Origin: Prinia subflava
Lineage: Eukaryota; Chordata; Aves; Passeriformes; Cisticolidae
DNA: 64,000 nucleotides
Assembly (NCBI RefSeq): GCF_021018805.1
Contig: NC_086247.1
Coordinates: forward strand, 145,843,378-145,907,377
Direction of reading: 5' to 3'
Below are positions 23,901-38,331 of the stretch, piece by piece. A program made the position numbers and the translations under genes. Under the pieces are notes generated by a model that had not been told where the DNA came from, searched no databases, and saw only the letters and a program-made list of their open reading frames with translations. Each line of letters starts with the position of its first letter. Positions within the stretch are counted from its first letter, which is position 1.

Positions 23901-26900
23901 AGCTCAATGGGAATAACAGAAAAGGGCAGCACATTTGAATTTCCTGCCAGCGAAGCTCTTCAGAGTGTTTTACAGTACCACAAGATGGAGGAAGCCATGT
24001 AAGATCACTGTATTGAGATGACTGGAGAAACTGTAATGGAAGTTTCCTTTACAGTTGTCTTTGTCTTCTGTGGATGTATGCTTACTTCCTCCAATACACC
24101 AGGAGTCAAGAGAGCTTTGCTTTTTTTTAGCAAAATGGGTAAGGAGAAAAGAGAGAAGAAAAATCAACAATGTGGAATAGTTCGATGAGTGGCTGAAGTC
24201 AAAATAGAGACAACCTAAAAAAACACAGACATATTCCACTGATAAAGAGAATAATTTCTTATCAGAAGGAAGACATAAGATTTTTTTTAATAAACTTTGA
24301 TTTTTACAAGAGACATAAAGATTCTGACTAAAAAAAGTACCTTTCCTTTCAATTTTTAATGAGCCTTTATTTTTGTCCATCTACTTTCAGTACATGAAAA
24401 CAAGCCTCTAACACAGGAACACACTCTCCAGCTGCAGTGTAACAGATGTGCAAACCATTAGTATCTGCTACCCATTCCAAGTCATTAAATCTGAAACCCT
24501 GCAGGAGGAGTCAAAGGTACCATCAGGGGACCTGTGGCAGTTATGGTGTTTCTACTTAGCTGATTTCACTGCAAAGGGCCAGTGCTTTACCTTGAGGCAC
24601 AGAGGAGAGTAAGGAACCCAGATCTGGATTAAATGTGGATGAAATGACTATGGAAATGTACAGCTGGGGTCAGAAGATCCATTTGCTGATCCCCTCACCA
24701 GAGGAAGTGGAGATAAATGGTGTGTCACTGATGAAGGAAGGTGTAAGTAGCATCCAATGGACTTAGAGCTAAAACAGAGAAGACCCTGGGCTGAAATGCT
24801 GCAGTGTCTGGGGAAAAAGGCAGAGCCTGGATTTGGCCCCTGAGAGCTCAGCTCCAACAGAGAAAGGGATGGTTCAGGTTGGACATTCCAGAGGGTGTTA
24901 CTGTTCAGGCAGGGGCTGTGTCCACCAGCTGACCCAGGATTTGGGAACCACCTGGTCATTTGCATTCAATGCCTCTGAAAATACCCTCATCACAAGGTAA
25001 CTAGCACTGAAAAGGGACAGCCCAAGGACTGAACAGAAAGATGGACCTGCCCACAAAGGCAACAAAAGTGCAGGCTGGGGAGTTGAGTCTGCAGAAATGC
25101 CCCTGTCCACTGAGAACACAGCCCTGGTGGGCACTGAGACTGCACCTCAGACCAGAACAGGACACAACACCTCAGGCACCTTCCAGAAAACCAGGGATCT
25201 TGGTTTGCCTCAAGCACATCCAGATCCCTTTCCCTCCTCAGAAGACACTGTTCCTCCTGGGACAGAATTCCTCGATCTTCAGCCGCCCAAATTCACAGCA
25301 TTTTTGTGGACTGTGTGGCATTCCAGCGCCAGCTGGCTTTCTGATGTTGCATGTGGGTGAGCTTTTGCTCACTCCCTTGCCATCTCTCTGCAAGCAGTGG
25401 GAGCCAGAGTGGGGCAAGTGTCACAGGCAATATGCAGAAGCAATTCCGGAAACTTTATTGCTCAGAAGTGGCACTCAGCCAGGAGGGGAGAAAGAGAAGA
25501 GCTCATAGTTGTGTGCTTGCACACACTGACAAAACTGCTACTGATGAATCAGAGAGAGAAATCTGGAGAGGTGACCTTGGGAGGTCACAGAAAACTCGTT
25601 TTTGCCAACAAATATGAACATTTGCAATCATGCTGTGGCCTGATGCCAGTCACTGTTTTATGTGCTATCTCATCAAAACATATGAATTTTCAATAGCTGT
25701 TTTAGAGTCCTGCTTGCTGCGGCGTTATATCTCTCCTACTCCTACAGGTTTTGGATTGTACAGATACAAAAGCAGGGTATTGAGGAAAGCTGGCACTTGG
25801 GCTGGCATTGTTTCCCATGGACATTTTCCTGCATTCTGAAAATCGCCGACTGGTCAAGTGCCGGAAGGTCACTAAACAACGTGGCAAAACTGATGACAGA
25901 AGGGAGGCAAAAAATCTCTGGAAAAATGAAACTCCTCCATTGTCCGGCCTGGAAGGTCAAAAATTGCCATTTTGAGATTGCTTGTGCTAAGGGAGGCTCA
26001 CCCACCCTAGGTGTCAGCCCTTCAGAGAGAACTACTGTAAATATCGCCATCTGTGATGTTCCTGGTGAAGGACTCTGCTGATGTAAAGGTTATTACTCAT
26101 TTATAAACATATGGCTGCTGTAATCCTTCGTTCCTCAATTCATGGTGGGATTTGTCTTTGATTGAGCTCTCTTTCAAAACAAATTTTTTTTCTCTCTACT
26201 CGTCACTAAGGGGACATTATCAATTTGATTTATATTAATAAAAACAACAGCAACCCACTGTGGCAAATTCTAAATCAATAGATGTGATTTGACTTTAAAA
26301 AAAAAATCCCATTGAAAGCAGTTGGTCTGAAGGAGAACCACCCAGTGCAGCCTAAAATCAAATCTGCAGCAACTGAAAAAGCTTTTGAACAAAAAGACAG
26401 AGGATTCTGCTATTCATCATTGTCCCAACTGAACCAAATAAGACAATCTAACAGCAAATGTATGCTTTTCTGGCATTATTTCTGTTTTGTAAATCCAGAG
26501 AGATAAAACCCTGAGGTTTAGAGTACGTGAGCTGACAGCATCTTTTCAGTGATACTGTGATGGTGGAGGCTCTGAAAATGTGTTTTCAAACTTTGGATTT
26601 TATTGCCTGTGTGTGTGATGTGTGAATACTTGAGCATATACATGCCTTTCAAATGAGCCCTTTAGATCTAAGATCCCATTTCCTCCATATAGTCAACAAA
26701 GACCATAAAGCAATTTCTGTAGGAGCAAGAGTTCACATAGAAGACCTGAAAGCTAAAAATTCCCACCAAACCAGTTCAGACACAATGCACTGCTTACCTG
26801 TTGTCTGCCTGCTTTCAGGAGCAAAGGGACCAGCTCATCTGGTGTATTGTAAATGTTCATCTAGCTCAGGCTGAGATGAACTGCTTCCTAAACTCCTTTG

Positions 26901-28074
26901 ACTTTGGGGAGTGTTTTACAAGGCTCTTGATTGAGAGTTTTGATGGCGGTAGAGCCTGTGTTTGCATGGCTATCTGTAAGATTATGCAAACTCTGGGGAA
27001 AAAAAGTATTTTATTCATTGCTGCATGGAAATACCTTGCAGCAAACCACTCCCCCATCCCCATATGGGCATGGATGTATTCCACATATTCCACATAAGGC
27101 ATCTCTCTATATACTTTTGACCAGCAGATTGAATAAAATTGGAATTACCAATATATGATCTTGTCTCTTGAGAAACATTTTTCCTGATGGGGAGCTCATC
27201 TGCCATATTTTAGACAGAGTCTAAAAAACCTTGTCACTGATATTGCCTTGGATTACTCTAAAAGAATATTTTAGCACCCAGCCCACATTTCATCATTAAT
27301 AATATTTATGTAATGCAGCTGCAAGGCTGAGCAGCACATTACGTCACCTCAGCTGAATGGAGAGCAAGTTGCACTTTCTAGATCTCAGCACTGCCATGTT
27401 TGCATTATGTATGCTGGAATTTAGTAATGAAAAAAATGTAAATGATGGCAACAATTAAGCTGGCTTTGAGATTTTTTAAATTAGGGTTGCAGGATGAAGA
27501 TGAAAATGTATTTCATTTGGGGGTTTTAATTTTTAATGTTTAAATCAACTTAGAAAGAATTTCCTTTTTGGAATGCTGAGTAATTATTTTTGTAAGTAAT
27601 CTTTTGTTAAAACTAATTTGTGAGCCCCTGAAATACAGTGAAAAACTAATGAAATTTACTGAGTGATCCTGACATCCATGAGAAAGTTTAAATACGGAGA
27701 TCTGAATTATTGTTTTTTATGTGAAAGTGTGTGAATATCCTTGATTTATGGCATCTGAATACCAAGCTGCCAGTCTTTCCTGGATTGCTGTGAGATGGCA
27801 TTTGCACTACAACAGAGTTCTCGGCACTTTCTTGCAGCAGAATTAAACATTTCCATGCAGTTAGCAACTTCAGTTTCTGACAGAGCCTTTTAAATGTCCA
27901 AGTTTTGGAATATTTTAGATGGTAATATCGAGAATGCTGAAAAACTTCACCTCTGCTTGTTTGTGTTTTTCCTCTAATCCACATCATGTAGTCTTTGAGC
28001 ACATAGGGTTTCACCCTTGCTACTTGCCTGGCAGAGATTTATTAATTGCAGCTACTTGAATAGAACAGAATAGA
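17901..28074. other. 10 kb of unique intergenic sequence
   Basis: No repeat family or known gene is recognised. The interval 21576-22223 carries the longest open frame outside the minisatellite (215 codons, minus strand). It resembles no protein I know and is discussed as a finding rather than called a gene. The interval 27300-27360 has an E-box/CRE-like motif cluster. Small tandem scraps occur (an 11-bp AAAATTCACAA motif near 19430-19455 and a CTCAAAC motif near 19857-19898). Confidence 0.5.
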
Positions 28075-28155
28075 AGCACAGAGAGAATAAATGACTTGGC
28101 AGAGCCAGAAATAGAATCAAGATTTCCTAAAACCCATTCCAGTGCCTCAACCACA
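28075..28155 (+). repeat. MIR-like SINE fragment
   Basis: The run GAATAAATGACTTGGCAGAG, then CCAGAAATAGAATCAAG, then TTCCAGTGCCTCAACCAC, follows the 3' half of MIR. The MIR order is GGTTAAGTGACTTGCC, then GGCAGAGCCGGGATTCGAACC, then GTGCTCTTAACCAC. Here the 'AAGGTCACACAGCTAGTAAG' segment is deleted. MIR-type CORE-SINEs are ancient amniote repeats, and this is a decayed remnant. Confidence 0.6.
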
Positions 28156-31100
28156 AACCTGTTCCTGGGAAAAGACCAGGAAGTGTACCATACCTTTTCT
28201 TCCCCAAATTTATTCCATTAAATCACTGCAAAAAGGTCTGCGGACATTCTTGCTACAGTTTAAATAGTAGCATGATTCAGTTTATCTTTTAACTGTTCCC
28301 AACAGGCTTGAGACAAATCAAAACATCTGTGCAGTACAGGTATTAGCTTATTTTTAAGTCCACTGTTTAACTGTTGATGATTTCTCATGCCCTGAGTTAT
28401 GGGTCAGAAGAATTCAGACCTGCTTCTCACACCTTGTAAAATTCAGAGATAGATTCAGGGACTTTTGTTCAACTAATAATTACAAGCAGACCATTTCTTG
28501 CAGATTTGCTTCTCTGTGAATTTTAGCATTAAGCTTTTAGCTACAATCACTGTTCACAAAGCTCAGAAGATTGTCTGTTGTTTTAAACTCCTTGCTTAAG
28601 AGTTTTTACAAAACAGCTCCAGAGGCAGTTTCACCATTCCAAGGCACCATGACTGGCGAAAATACTTGCAATACTTCTTTTCGTTTTCTCCCCCAAAATT
28701 CCCTAATAAACACTAGAAGTGAGTTTGCCAAGTCTGTACTTACAGGCGTAATCTTCTATTGACACATGTATGAATTACAAGGGGAGAAGCACTATCCAGT
28801 CACAGGGTAACCCTCTATCAGTGAGATTTCTGGGATTTTTGAGCAGTGTACTCTGTATATGGCAACTGCTGGCTAGTGTTTGCCTATTCTTCACTTGCTT
28901 AAAACCTCTGGTTTTGTCTTGAGGGTCCACATAAGGTCAACTTCCCACCCCCCAACAGGGGCATAGAAAACTGCTCTGAAGGTGGAAGAAAATGCCTCTC
29001 CTCACTGAGCAGCCAGTGTTGATAAAACAGCTCTCTGTTGGAATAGCTCTAAGGGCAAACAGTGAGGAGGTTTACCCATTCAAACAAAGTTAAGAGTGAG
29101 CAAATTCTCTTAAAGATGTACCTATGTCTGAGATCTTTGTTTCGTTTTCAGTTACTTGATAGAAAATAAAGATAAAGCCAAGAGCAGGCTGCATTGAAAA
29201 ACTCCTCTGTGCTCCTGAAAATATTTCCTTTGTGTTCAAGAGAGAAACATAAGAGAAGGCCACTTTAGCTAAACTTGTAATAATATTTTTTAAAAATAAA
29301 TAACAAACTCTCATATGTATATATACACATATTGTGCTCTTTTTAACCTTTGCTTTCTCACTGTTTCTAGAAAAGAACAGGAATGGGGAAAGTACACGTT
29401 ATGCCATGTCTATTTTACTCCCTTTTATGGGCTTGGGTCTTAAGAGAAAACAATCCAAGGTGAAGTTGTGTGATTTGTAAACACAAGATGGTGGTTGTAT
29501 CATGAAACCTGCATATGATTCTGTCACTTGTTGCCATTTGCTTGTCCTCTCCTGGAGTGTCTGGTGGCATCTCTGGCAACATGTCCACAAGGACTTTATC
29601 CTAAAAACATGTCCACTGATAAAGTAGGACTGTGGGGTTTTCTTAGGGCTTGTCTGGCTTGGGGATGAGATTTGACAGGTTGGTCCAGTTTCAGATTTAG
29701 ACAAGGGCCAAACTGGAAATTCAAGATGCCCTTAGGAGAAGACCACAAACGAGGAAGGAGTGGAGCCTGAAACATGGGGGCAACCCAGAACCACCTGTGC
29801 CATGCACACCAGGATCAAATAATGACTCAGAGCTCCCTGAAAGAGATGCAAGTCAGGAGCCTGCCCCACACAAACACACCTCCTCCTGCTTCCAGGGACG
29901 TGTCCTTTGAAGTAGATATCCTGAAATTCATGTGTAGGTCCCCAGGGATGTGAACAATGGCTCCACGTGCAGCTCTTGTTTAAAGGGGAGGAAGAGAAAT
30001 CCTTAAATCCCCTGCACCTCCTCCAGCCTCAGCTTCAGCTGGTCTTACATTTTCTGCTCCTTAAAGGTGAAGGGCTTCTCTCTGCTGCCCATCAGCAGGC
30101 TGTCCTTATGGCCTCCTCCATGCAGCCAGTCTCACACCGAGGTGCTGCTCTTCTCCCAGGACTGAGCCTGCTCTAAGCTGCCTCGACAGGCAAGGCGTGC
30201 TCAGCAGAACCTGATGTGCTGTAGGCTACACATCTTGCTACCTGGGGGCCAAATCATCAAGTGCATGCAAAGGCTTTAGCAAACAGGCTTTTGTGAATGT
30301 TTTTGGGGTGGCCTTGGGGCTGCCAAGACAGCATCTCCTCCATGCTGTTCCCCAGTGGCTGCCTGGCCACAGGCAGGGAGTCATTTCTGTTGCCTCAGCC
30401 CAAACCCAGCAAATCTGTGGTGATAGACAGTGTGGAGATGTGCTCTGTGTTGGCTGCCTGGGCTCACTCTGACCCTGCAGTCCTCAGTGTATTTCCATGG
30501 TGGGTCCTGCATCATGAACTGCTCCTCTTGCACCAAGATCTCTTCAGTGAAGCCTTTCCACATCTGCCTAGCTGGCCCTGCTCTCCCATGGCGAAAAAGC
30601 TTTCTGGTGTGCTTCCAGGGCATATTCTCAATTTAGCAGGTTGCTACACAACCTGACTACTTCTTTGCTTACCTCTAAGGTGCATTTGCCATGGTGAGGA
30701 GTTCAGACCTATTCAATGAGAGCAGGATGGCATCAGAAAAGGCAGCACAGACAGAAAACTTCACCTCGAGAGCTATGAGCTCATTCGCAGAGATAGAGCA
30801 CTTAAAATGAATTAGTGTATTCCAACACAGCAAAAGCTATAAATAGAGTGCTTATAAATAAACCAGTTTTGTCCCTTGCTCAGGCACCAATTCAGCAGTC
30901 TCTTCCTCCGTGTCTAGCACAAGCATGTACTTACACCCTGCTGATTGCAATGGGATAAGGCACTTGCTTTCAATTAGGCATGTTTTGCTTAATGTAAGCC
31001 ATAATGCTAAACCTATCCAGGTACCAACCCTTCTTTCCCATCAAATCAATAGTGCTTAGAAGCCTGACTGCCCACTGTGAATCCAGATTTTACATTTTAG

Positions 31101-34100
31101 GACAACTTCTATGTTTTATGAATAAGAGGTAGACATTTCCTGTTTTGAAAGCTTCTGTTTGCAGTTCCTGAGGGACTACCCTTCCCTGCAGACGGGAGCT
31201 GCTATTTGCATGGGCCATCTTTCTTATTCCAACACATGAGCAGCCTCCTGATGTCGTGAAAGGGAAAACATCACAACTGTTAGCAAACCTGCTGAAACAA
31301 GGTTTAATTTGAAAGCAAATGTGTGCAGTTATCACATGTAAGCGACTCTAAACAGACGGCGCTACGATATCAAACATGTTTTGATGGGCCAAATCAAAAA
31401 TCCCTGAATCTTTCAGAGATGTACATTTCTGGATTGGCAAAAAGAGCCAGAACATATGGCTCAAACACATCTGCTTGGCCAGATGCCCTGAGGATATTGT
31501 TGGCATACCCAAGGAATCTGCCAAATGTTTGATATTATCCCATGCAAACTTGGACACAGGTTCATCCCAACACTCAGACCACCTATGCCCAGAGTGAAAA
31601 TATCCACCAGACATCATGATGCAGAGGTGCTTAACATGCCCAAATTAGACTCTCTGAGCCTATAAACAGTTTTTTATACAGGTGACAAGACCTCAGTGAT
31701 GCAGGCAGGGAGCCTGGTGTGAGTGGACAGAAGCATAATTTGCACCATAATTTCAGTTCTAACACACCAGCTCTACTGGCAGTATTTGATTTTGCAGTTT
31801 AAGTCTAGCTTGAAAGCTTATACTGCTTATACAGAAATACCTGAGGTAATAAATTAGCTTAAATGCAGCCGTTATTTACCTGCAAATGCAAACATGGTTT
31901 TGCCCTTGCCATGTTTGCTAGATCCAGAAATGTCATGTGGATATGTGAGACGCCTCTGAGTGCCTGTCATCAGGTCACTGGTCTCTCCAATGAGTCTTGC
32001 TGCCTCTTTAACCATTTTCTCCTTGGCTGCTCTTTACATCAGAGTGCGAAGCTTTTTCCTCCCAGAAGTGCTGTGTGTTCCTGCTTACCACCCTCTGAGT
32101 ATTTTATTTTCTTTAAATTTAGCTGCAAGCTCATTTTCTTTGCTTATTTTCACATGCTCTCTGTACATGCACCAAAAATACAATCATCAGTGCTTTGTTT
32201 TGTTTTTAAATACAGCAGCTAGTTCCAGAATGAGCTGGTGCAAGCAAATGAAAAATCTTCCACATTTACATCAGCTGTGCAGCAGACCCACAGGCTGGAA
32301 GTGAAGCAATGCCCAACACCAAGATAAGACACTGACTTTTGAAATGGCCTTTTCTCCCAGCCTTAACAACTTGTTCTTCTTATTCAACCCTAGCACTTGG
32401 AAGAATGTCATTGTTTTAAGGAATTCTGACATAATTACTATCATATATTAAGTTTAATGTTGGGGCTGCACTTATACACTATTAAGTCACACTTAAAAAG
32501 AATTCCTTCCCCTACCGAGATGCCAGGCTGTTTCAATCTTCAGGTTGCAGAACAAGATCTTTGCCAAGGCAAGTGAAGCAAATTCTTTTTTATTTCAATT
32601 TCTTTAAGTGACACAGGTCTCTGTATTTGTATGTACATAGGGTAGGAATGGCTTCAGTATCCCGTGGGTTGTCAAATGACAACTGTTGGACTCTTCCACC
32701 CTGCCTCTGAAACTTTCTGAGCACAAAAAACTCCAAGCACAAAACATTCTGCAGAACCCCCTTGTCTTCTGAAGGCTTTGAGGGAGCTGTTAAGTTCAAC
32801 TGCACACCCCACCAGGCAAAATCAACCCCATTTCTTCTGGAGAGTTCTCCTGTCTCCTGCCAAAAAGTGGGACAGAAAGCAGTTTTGGGTTGTTCACATC
32901 TGAGTAATTTCAGAGAAATCCAGCCTACAACAGCATTTCTGAGTCCATGATAAGGGTGTCCCAGCATCTTGTTCTGCACTCATGTTCCCTTTAAGGACAC
33001 AAGGTCTTCATATTTGTCCTCAAAAAAGAAATAATTTCTTTGTGTAACTTTGATTTAATTTTTTTAAGAACATTAAAAACAGTACTAAATTTCATTTTAT
33101 CTTGGTCAATGCTCAAAAAATCTTACCCTTTAAAATAAATTTATAGTATCCTCCAGCCATGGTGTCTGGAGATGCTTAAAGAATCTGCCAATGTCACCTG
33201 GACCTTAAGAACAAACACATTCATCTTGAAAGAAGACAGATTAAAATAAAGGGCCGAACTCTGCTCCCACAGAAATATGTTACCCAGCAGAAACATTTCT
33301 AAAGCACCAAACAAACCCTGCAGTGGCTGAGTCCTCAAATATTCTGTATTAAGTACTGTCTCTGGAGAGGTGCTTAAAAATTCATAATATGGGGTATCTA
33401 TTGATGTATTTAACGGAACTCTGGAGTAAGGAAGTAGAACTCTCCACCACTGTCAAGATAACACTGCCAAATTTTCCTTTGGATCTGTACACCTCCAGAT
33501 GAAAACCTGAGTTCCCTAGGGGCCCAGATATTATAGTTGGAGCTGACAGCTTGGATCTCTATTGTGAGAAATTATTTATGATATTAGCAGTTCTTTCCTC
33601 TTAAGGCAAGCATGTGAAATATTACATCTTCACTCAGATTTCCTGCAATAACCTGATACATAACTCAATATTAGGAGACGTTCATCAGCAAAAACAAACG
33701 TGTGTTAGTGCAGCAGTATAATGTAACAGAACTCAATACCAGGATGTAGCTGCTGAAATGAACTTGCAAAAAATAGCAACTATATAGACATTACATCAAG
33801 TGAGGAGCCTTTTAGGGAAGGCAGAGAGATACATGCACTGTTAGTCTTTCTCGCTATATATCACATCTTTCCTCTGCATGAGAGAAGTTCAGCTTCACAA
33901 TAGACATGCACTCTCTATTGCACTGTGAAAATATTTGCCCTTTTTTTATCTGTTGCCCCAGCCTAAGACTGGCAATAACGTAATTGTTGAATATATGGGA
34001 GCACGCTGTGGGTTGCTATTGAAATGCTTTCCCTGAAGATCTGATATCAAACACGCAAGAAACAAGAGGGAGTTTGAGCCCTGCTTTAGAAAAAGGCAAA

Positions 34101-35280
34101 ACTTGGGTCGTGGTTTTCTGCTTATGTGACTCCAAGCTCAGAACTTACCCTTCAGGAGTAGTGAGGTATGAGAAGAGGACGTGTGCAGGGGACTTATACT
34201 ACACACACCTAAAAGGAAAGCAAATTTCAATTGTAAGGGAGTCTCAGCTTGAATAAAGTGAAAATTAAATCAACTGCCATTATTCTCTGCATTTAAGCAA
34301 AACCTAACTGTACCTTAAAGGCTTTGAACGAGGTGGTTTCTTATAATCTCCATATTCTTATATGTTAAATCCTACTTTACCCTGAACAAATGGACGAGGA
34401 TGCAGTTGATGATTTGACTTCAAAACTTTTGATTCAGGTTTCACTGTGTAATCATCTTGCAGAGCGTGGGCTCTCTCTGCTTGCTCAGGCCCACGTTATG
34501 CAGGCTTTGAAACACAAAGAGCAGTGAAGACTGAGTGAAAACGCTTCTAACTTCAGCATCTAAGGTTTAAAAGCAAATGCTGCCCTGTCTGTACAATTTT
34601 AAATAATCGTAGGAACATATAATGAGCAGCCGTAAAATCCCAACAAATGAAGCCTCTTTTCCCAGCAAAAGAGGAACAGTTCTACAGTGCTTTTTAATTT
34701 ATACTTTTCTAGATGTGTTTGAAAATAAGGGTTATAGCCTATAGTTATATACAACTTTATATGGCATCTGCTTGTCCAGAATGCAGCAATCCCTTAAGTA
34801 CCCAAGGAAGTGTAAATTCTCAAGAGGTCACCATGCAAAAGAGTTTGACCTGAATTAGCACAAGGTTCCCCAGCACCACCTGTAAAATTACATATTCCTG
34901 TAACTAGGATGAAGAACAGGAGCATGAGGTAGGCAGGAATGTTTTTGCATGGTAAATAGTGCTCCAGAAAAGATGGATGCACCAGGCGTTTGGGCAGATC
35001 TGGGCTTGTTGATCTGCAACAGTGAAAGGAGATGGGGTAGTTTTGTGCCCTCTTCTTCCTAAGAGGGATGTTCCTTTTTCCCAGCAGGAAAGCTGCTACA
35101 GCCCCATCCTGCCAGCAGCAACAGCTCCCAGTCCAGCACTTGGGGACTGGCACAAGCAAAGTGGACAGTGGGGCCCTGGCAGCCCTTGGCAGCCCTGCCA
35201 TAGGCAAGTGGATGCTCTGTTGACCCCGAGTGAATTCACAATACTGCTCTGAAGAGGGTGAATTTTTTCCTCAAAATTAC
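28156..35280. other. unique intergenic sequence
   Basis: No coding exon, RNA gene or repeat is recognised. Somewhat GC-richer patches (29900-30640, 34990-35230) have open frames up to about 137 codons with no familiar domain. A short hairpin (CGTGGGC and GCCCACG, 15-bp loop) lies at about 34465-34495. Confidence 0.5.
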
Positions 35281-35395
35281 AAATGGAAAGATTGAAGAAA
35301 TTCCTTATGACTTATCTTGTGGCTAGTGGCAGGAATAAAATGTGCACTTCCTGCCTGAAAGCCGTGCCTTTACCCATAAGGCCTCCCTCGCGTCC
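35281..35395 (+). repeat. probable MIR-like SINE fragment
   Basis: AAATGGAAAGATTGAAGAAA, then TGACTTATCTTGTGGCTAGT, GGCAGGAATAAAATGTGCAC and GTGCCTTTACCCATAAGGCC keep the order of MIR-type elements. That order is GAAACTGAGGCACAGAG, TGACTTGCCCAAGGTC, GGCAGAGCCAGGAATAGAAC and GTGCTCTAACCACTAGACC. Divergence is high, so confidence is moderate. Confidence 0.5.
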
Positions 35396-38331
35396 CACTG
35401 ACATAGCTGAACAATTACATTGGATGAGTCACCAGTAACTATTTATATTTGAGGGCTTAGAGCACTTGCTGTTAACCAGAACACAGAAGTTGTGCTGGGC
35501 TGATGCTGAGAACAACTTGTGGATGCCCAGGGAAGGTCTCACTTGCATTTCCAATCTCTCCTCCCACACTATCTTTGTCATAGGGCAACACGTAGCACAG
35601 TGGCATTTTTATGTGTTGATTTTTTTCCCCACCCACTCTGATTTCCGCCTCCAATTTGACCTTTTGTTTGCCAGAGATGTCCACTGAAAAGGCAGCTGGG
35701 TTGCCACATCACGTTAAGACAAAACATTTTGATGGGCAGAAGCTCAGTGATGGCCAAGACACTTTTCTACATATTTTCTACTGCAGCTCAAAAGGGGAGC
35801 TGAAAGGTTTGCGTGGTCCAACTGTATTCAAAAAGATCCCATAGATTCTTGTAACCCTTTGGTCTACAAAGAATTAAACTGGCAATATATGTATTTGCAC
35901 AGAGTACACCTTTGGGTGCTGTAAACCTGAATAATATTCTGTAATTCCCATCCACTAGGAATTGAGTCTTCTCCCAGAGGGGAATTTACTACGGCCTTTG
36001 CAGATTAGGTTAAAAAGTCCAGATTCAAATGCAAGAATAAATAATTGAGCATTATTTTAAAAGCTATAATAAGGCTATAATGGATTATTAAGGTAGGTTT
36101 AATACATGGTGATTCAGTTGCTAGAGTCCAACAGGTTTCATTTAACCAGAGCTCACAAACATCTATTACATTTCCTTTTGATGTGCTTATAACCATCTAT
36201 AATAATTATGTATGTAACCCACTCATAAATCCACTGACTCTGTATTAAACCTTTCTGAACCCTTTCTAAATGGAATGTTAATACAAAGGGTGAGAAAGGT
36301 ACTCCATTATGGAAATAGACCCGGATATTAAGAAACACCCGACATTAACAATTTCAAGCGCACGCGAGAGAACAACAACATTTTGCCAGTTGTGTGCAAC
36401 TATGTGTGCAAAGCGTATTCTAATGAAATTGGGAGAGAAATCAATACAGATATTCTGAAAACAATGGACTGTAGAGCAGTAGATATCTACATGCTGCCCC
36501 ATTAATATCTGCCTCACTGCATACGCCTATTAATATGTGGCTTATTTGTGTTCTTTCAAACAAATTAGCTTTTCTAGGGTTTCTCTCTTTTTTTTTTACT
36601 TCAAAACAATAATGAAAACATAGATGTGCATTTCTAAACATAAGTCAAGAATTAGGCCAAATCTCTCTCTTCACTGCAGCCCTTATCCTGGAAGTGAAAT
36701 TCAAGCACTTTGTAGTAAAAGCAGAATAGTAGTAGAAGTACTACCATGGAAAGAAGTTTGCATGGCAGCAGCCACACTGCTTTAATAAAATGCAAGTTTT
36801 GTCTCTCCCACATGCAATTTTTTTCCCACAGACTTCAGTGGCCAAAAGCTCTAACACAATTTGAGTATTTTGAAAAGAAATTATTAGATGGACTAGTGCA
36901 AAAGTGAAGCACTTAGACCTTTTTGCATAGGTTTGCACACTGGATTGTCTGCAAAAACATTGCTCAACCTTTCTGACTCTCTAAGGAAGGAAAACAAAGA
37001 GGCATTTTCATTTTTCAGAGATGCATTTATACTGTATAATCCTGTGCAAGGATCACCTCAGCTTGATTGTTTAATCATTTCTATAAAACAATGCAAATGG
37101 AAGCCAAAATTATTTTGATTCACCACAGGCTGAAAGGCCTTGGCTGAGATTTCATAGCAGACAATGGAAGAAAGACTGCAAAGAGATAACAAAGAAAACA
37201 TGATTAAATCACTGAAGTGACATAAAATCAATAGAAGGAGGCAAGGATCAATAATTCTTTGCTCTGAGTAAGAGTCAGTAGCGCTTGTACTCATTTTCAG
37301 ATTTTTCCAAGAGTATTTCCTGTTTGATTTGTGTAGACAGAGACTTCTTTACAATATTATACTTTTAGCATTTTTGTTAAGATTATTCTTTGTAGATATT
37401 TGTTGCCTAATTCATTACCTACATTGGTTTCATTTGTGCTATCTTATATAGGAGACAATGACTAATCACAAAATAAGAACATTTAAGAAAAGTTAATGTA
37501 TATAGCCATAGTAAATTCATAGCCATAGTAAAAGGAAATGTTCAGCTTTTCACAGCTGAAAATATATAGCAGGTATCGTCTAGTGCTTCATTTACTGTGT
37601 CAGTTCACAGTATTTGTTGCTAAATATCCAGAAGACAGCAACAATTCATTAGATCCAGACATTCCAAAACAGCAGATGAAGCAGAGAGATTCACCGTCAT
37701 GGAGTCAGAAGGATCTATTGCATTCGAAAGAGGAAGAGGACCAGACAAATTGCATTTTGCAATTTGCCTGAGTTTTACAAACCCATCACAGACCTGCAAG
37801 CTTGTTTCTCAAGTTTTCCTAAAAATGCCTATTACAAAGCAACCCAAGCCTATACAATATTCCAACAGAAAAAAAACCTGTAGAGATGCAGGCTCACAGC
37901 ACCACCGATTCACCTTGTGGTGCATTAAAGAGAGAACATAAATTGTCCTAGTGCTGAGTTAACAATTAACACAGTGCTAAACCCTAGCCCCTGAGAACTC
38001 CTCCTGTATCTGATTGCCACTGGGTCTAAGGATGTAACTTCCCAAATGTTGTGCCCCACACTTTAGTATCACTGGAAAGCCCTAAGGTGCTTGTGCAACC
38101 CCCACAGACCCCAAAACATCAATGTCAGCTTTCATAACTATCCTCTGTGGGGTTATCCTACTGTACCAGAAGCTTTGATAGTTTAAAGTTCATCAGTCAG
38201 GCTACAGAAAACACAAGTCTGGATTGCAAACCTCAGCAGATAAAGAAAAAAATTATTTTCTTTGCAATCTAATGCTTTTTCTCTTAGGTTTCATTCTAGT
38301 CTAATTTTCCTTTGGATCATCAGAGTTTATT
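35396..38331. other. unique AT-rich sequence with a CpG-retaining patch
   Basis: No gene or repeat is recognised. The interval 36320-36416 keeps six CpGs in about 95 bp inside AT-rich DNA (see findings). A 17-bp near-tandem duplication (ATAGCCATAGTAAA twice) occurs at about 37503-37530. Confidence 0.5.
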
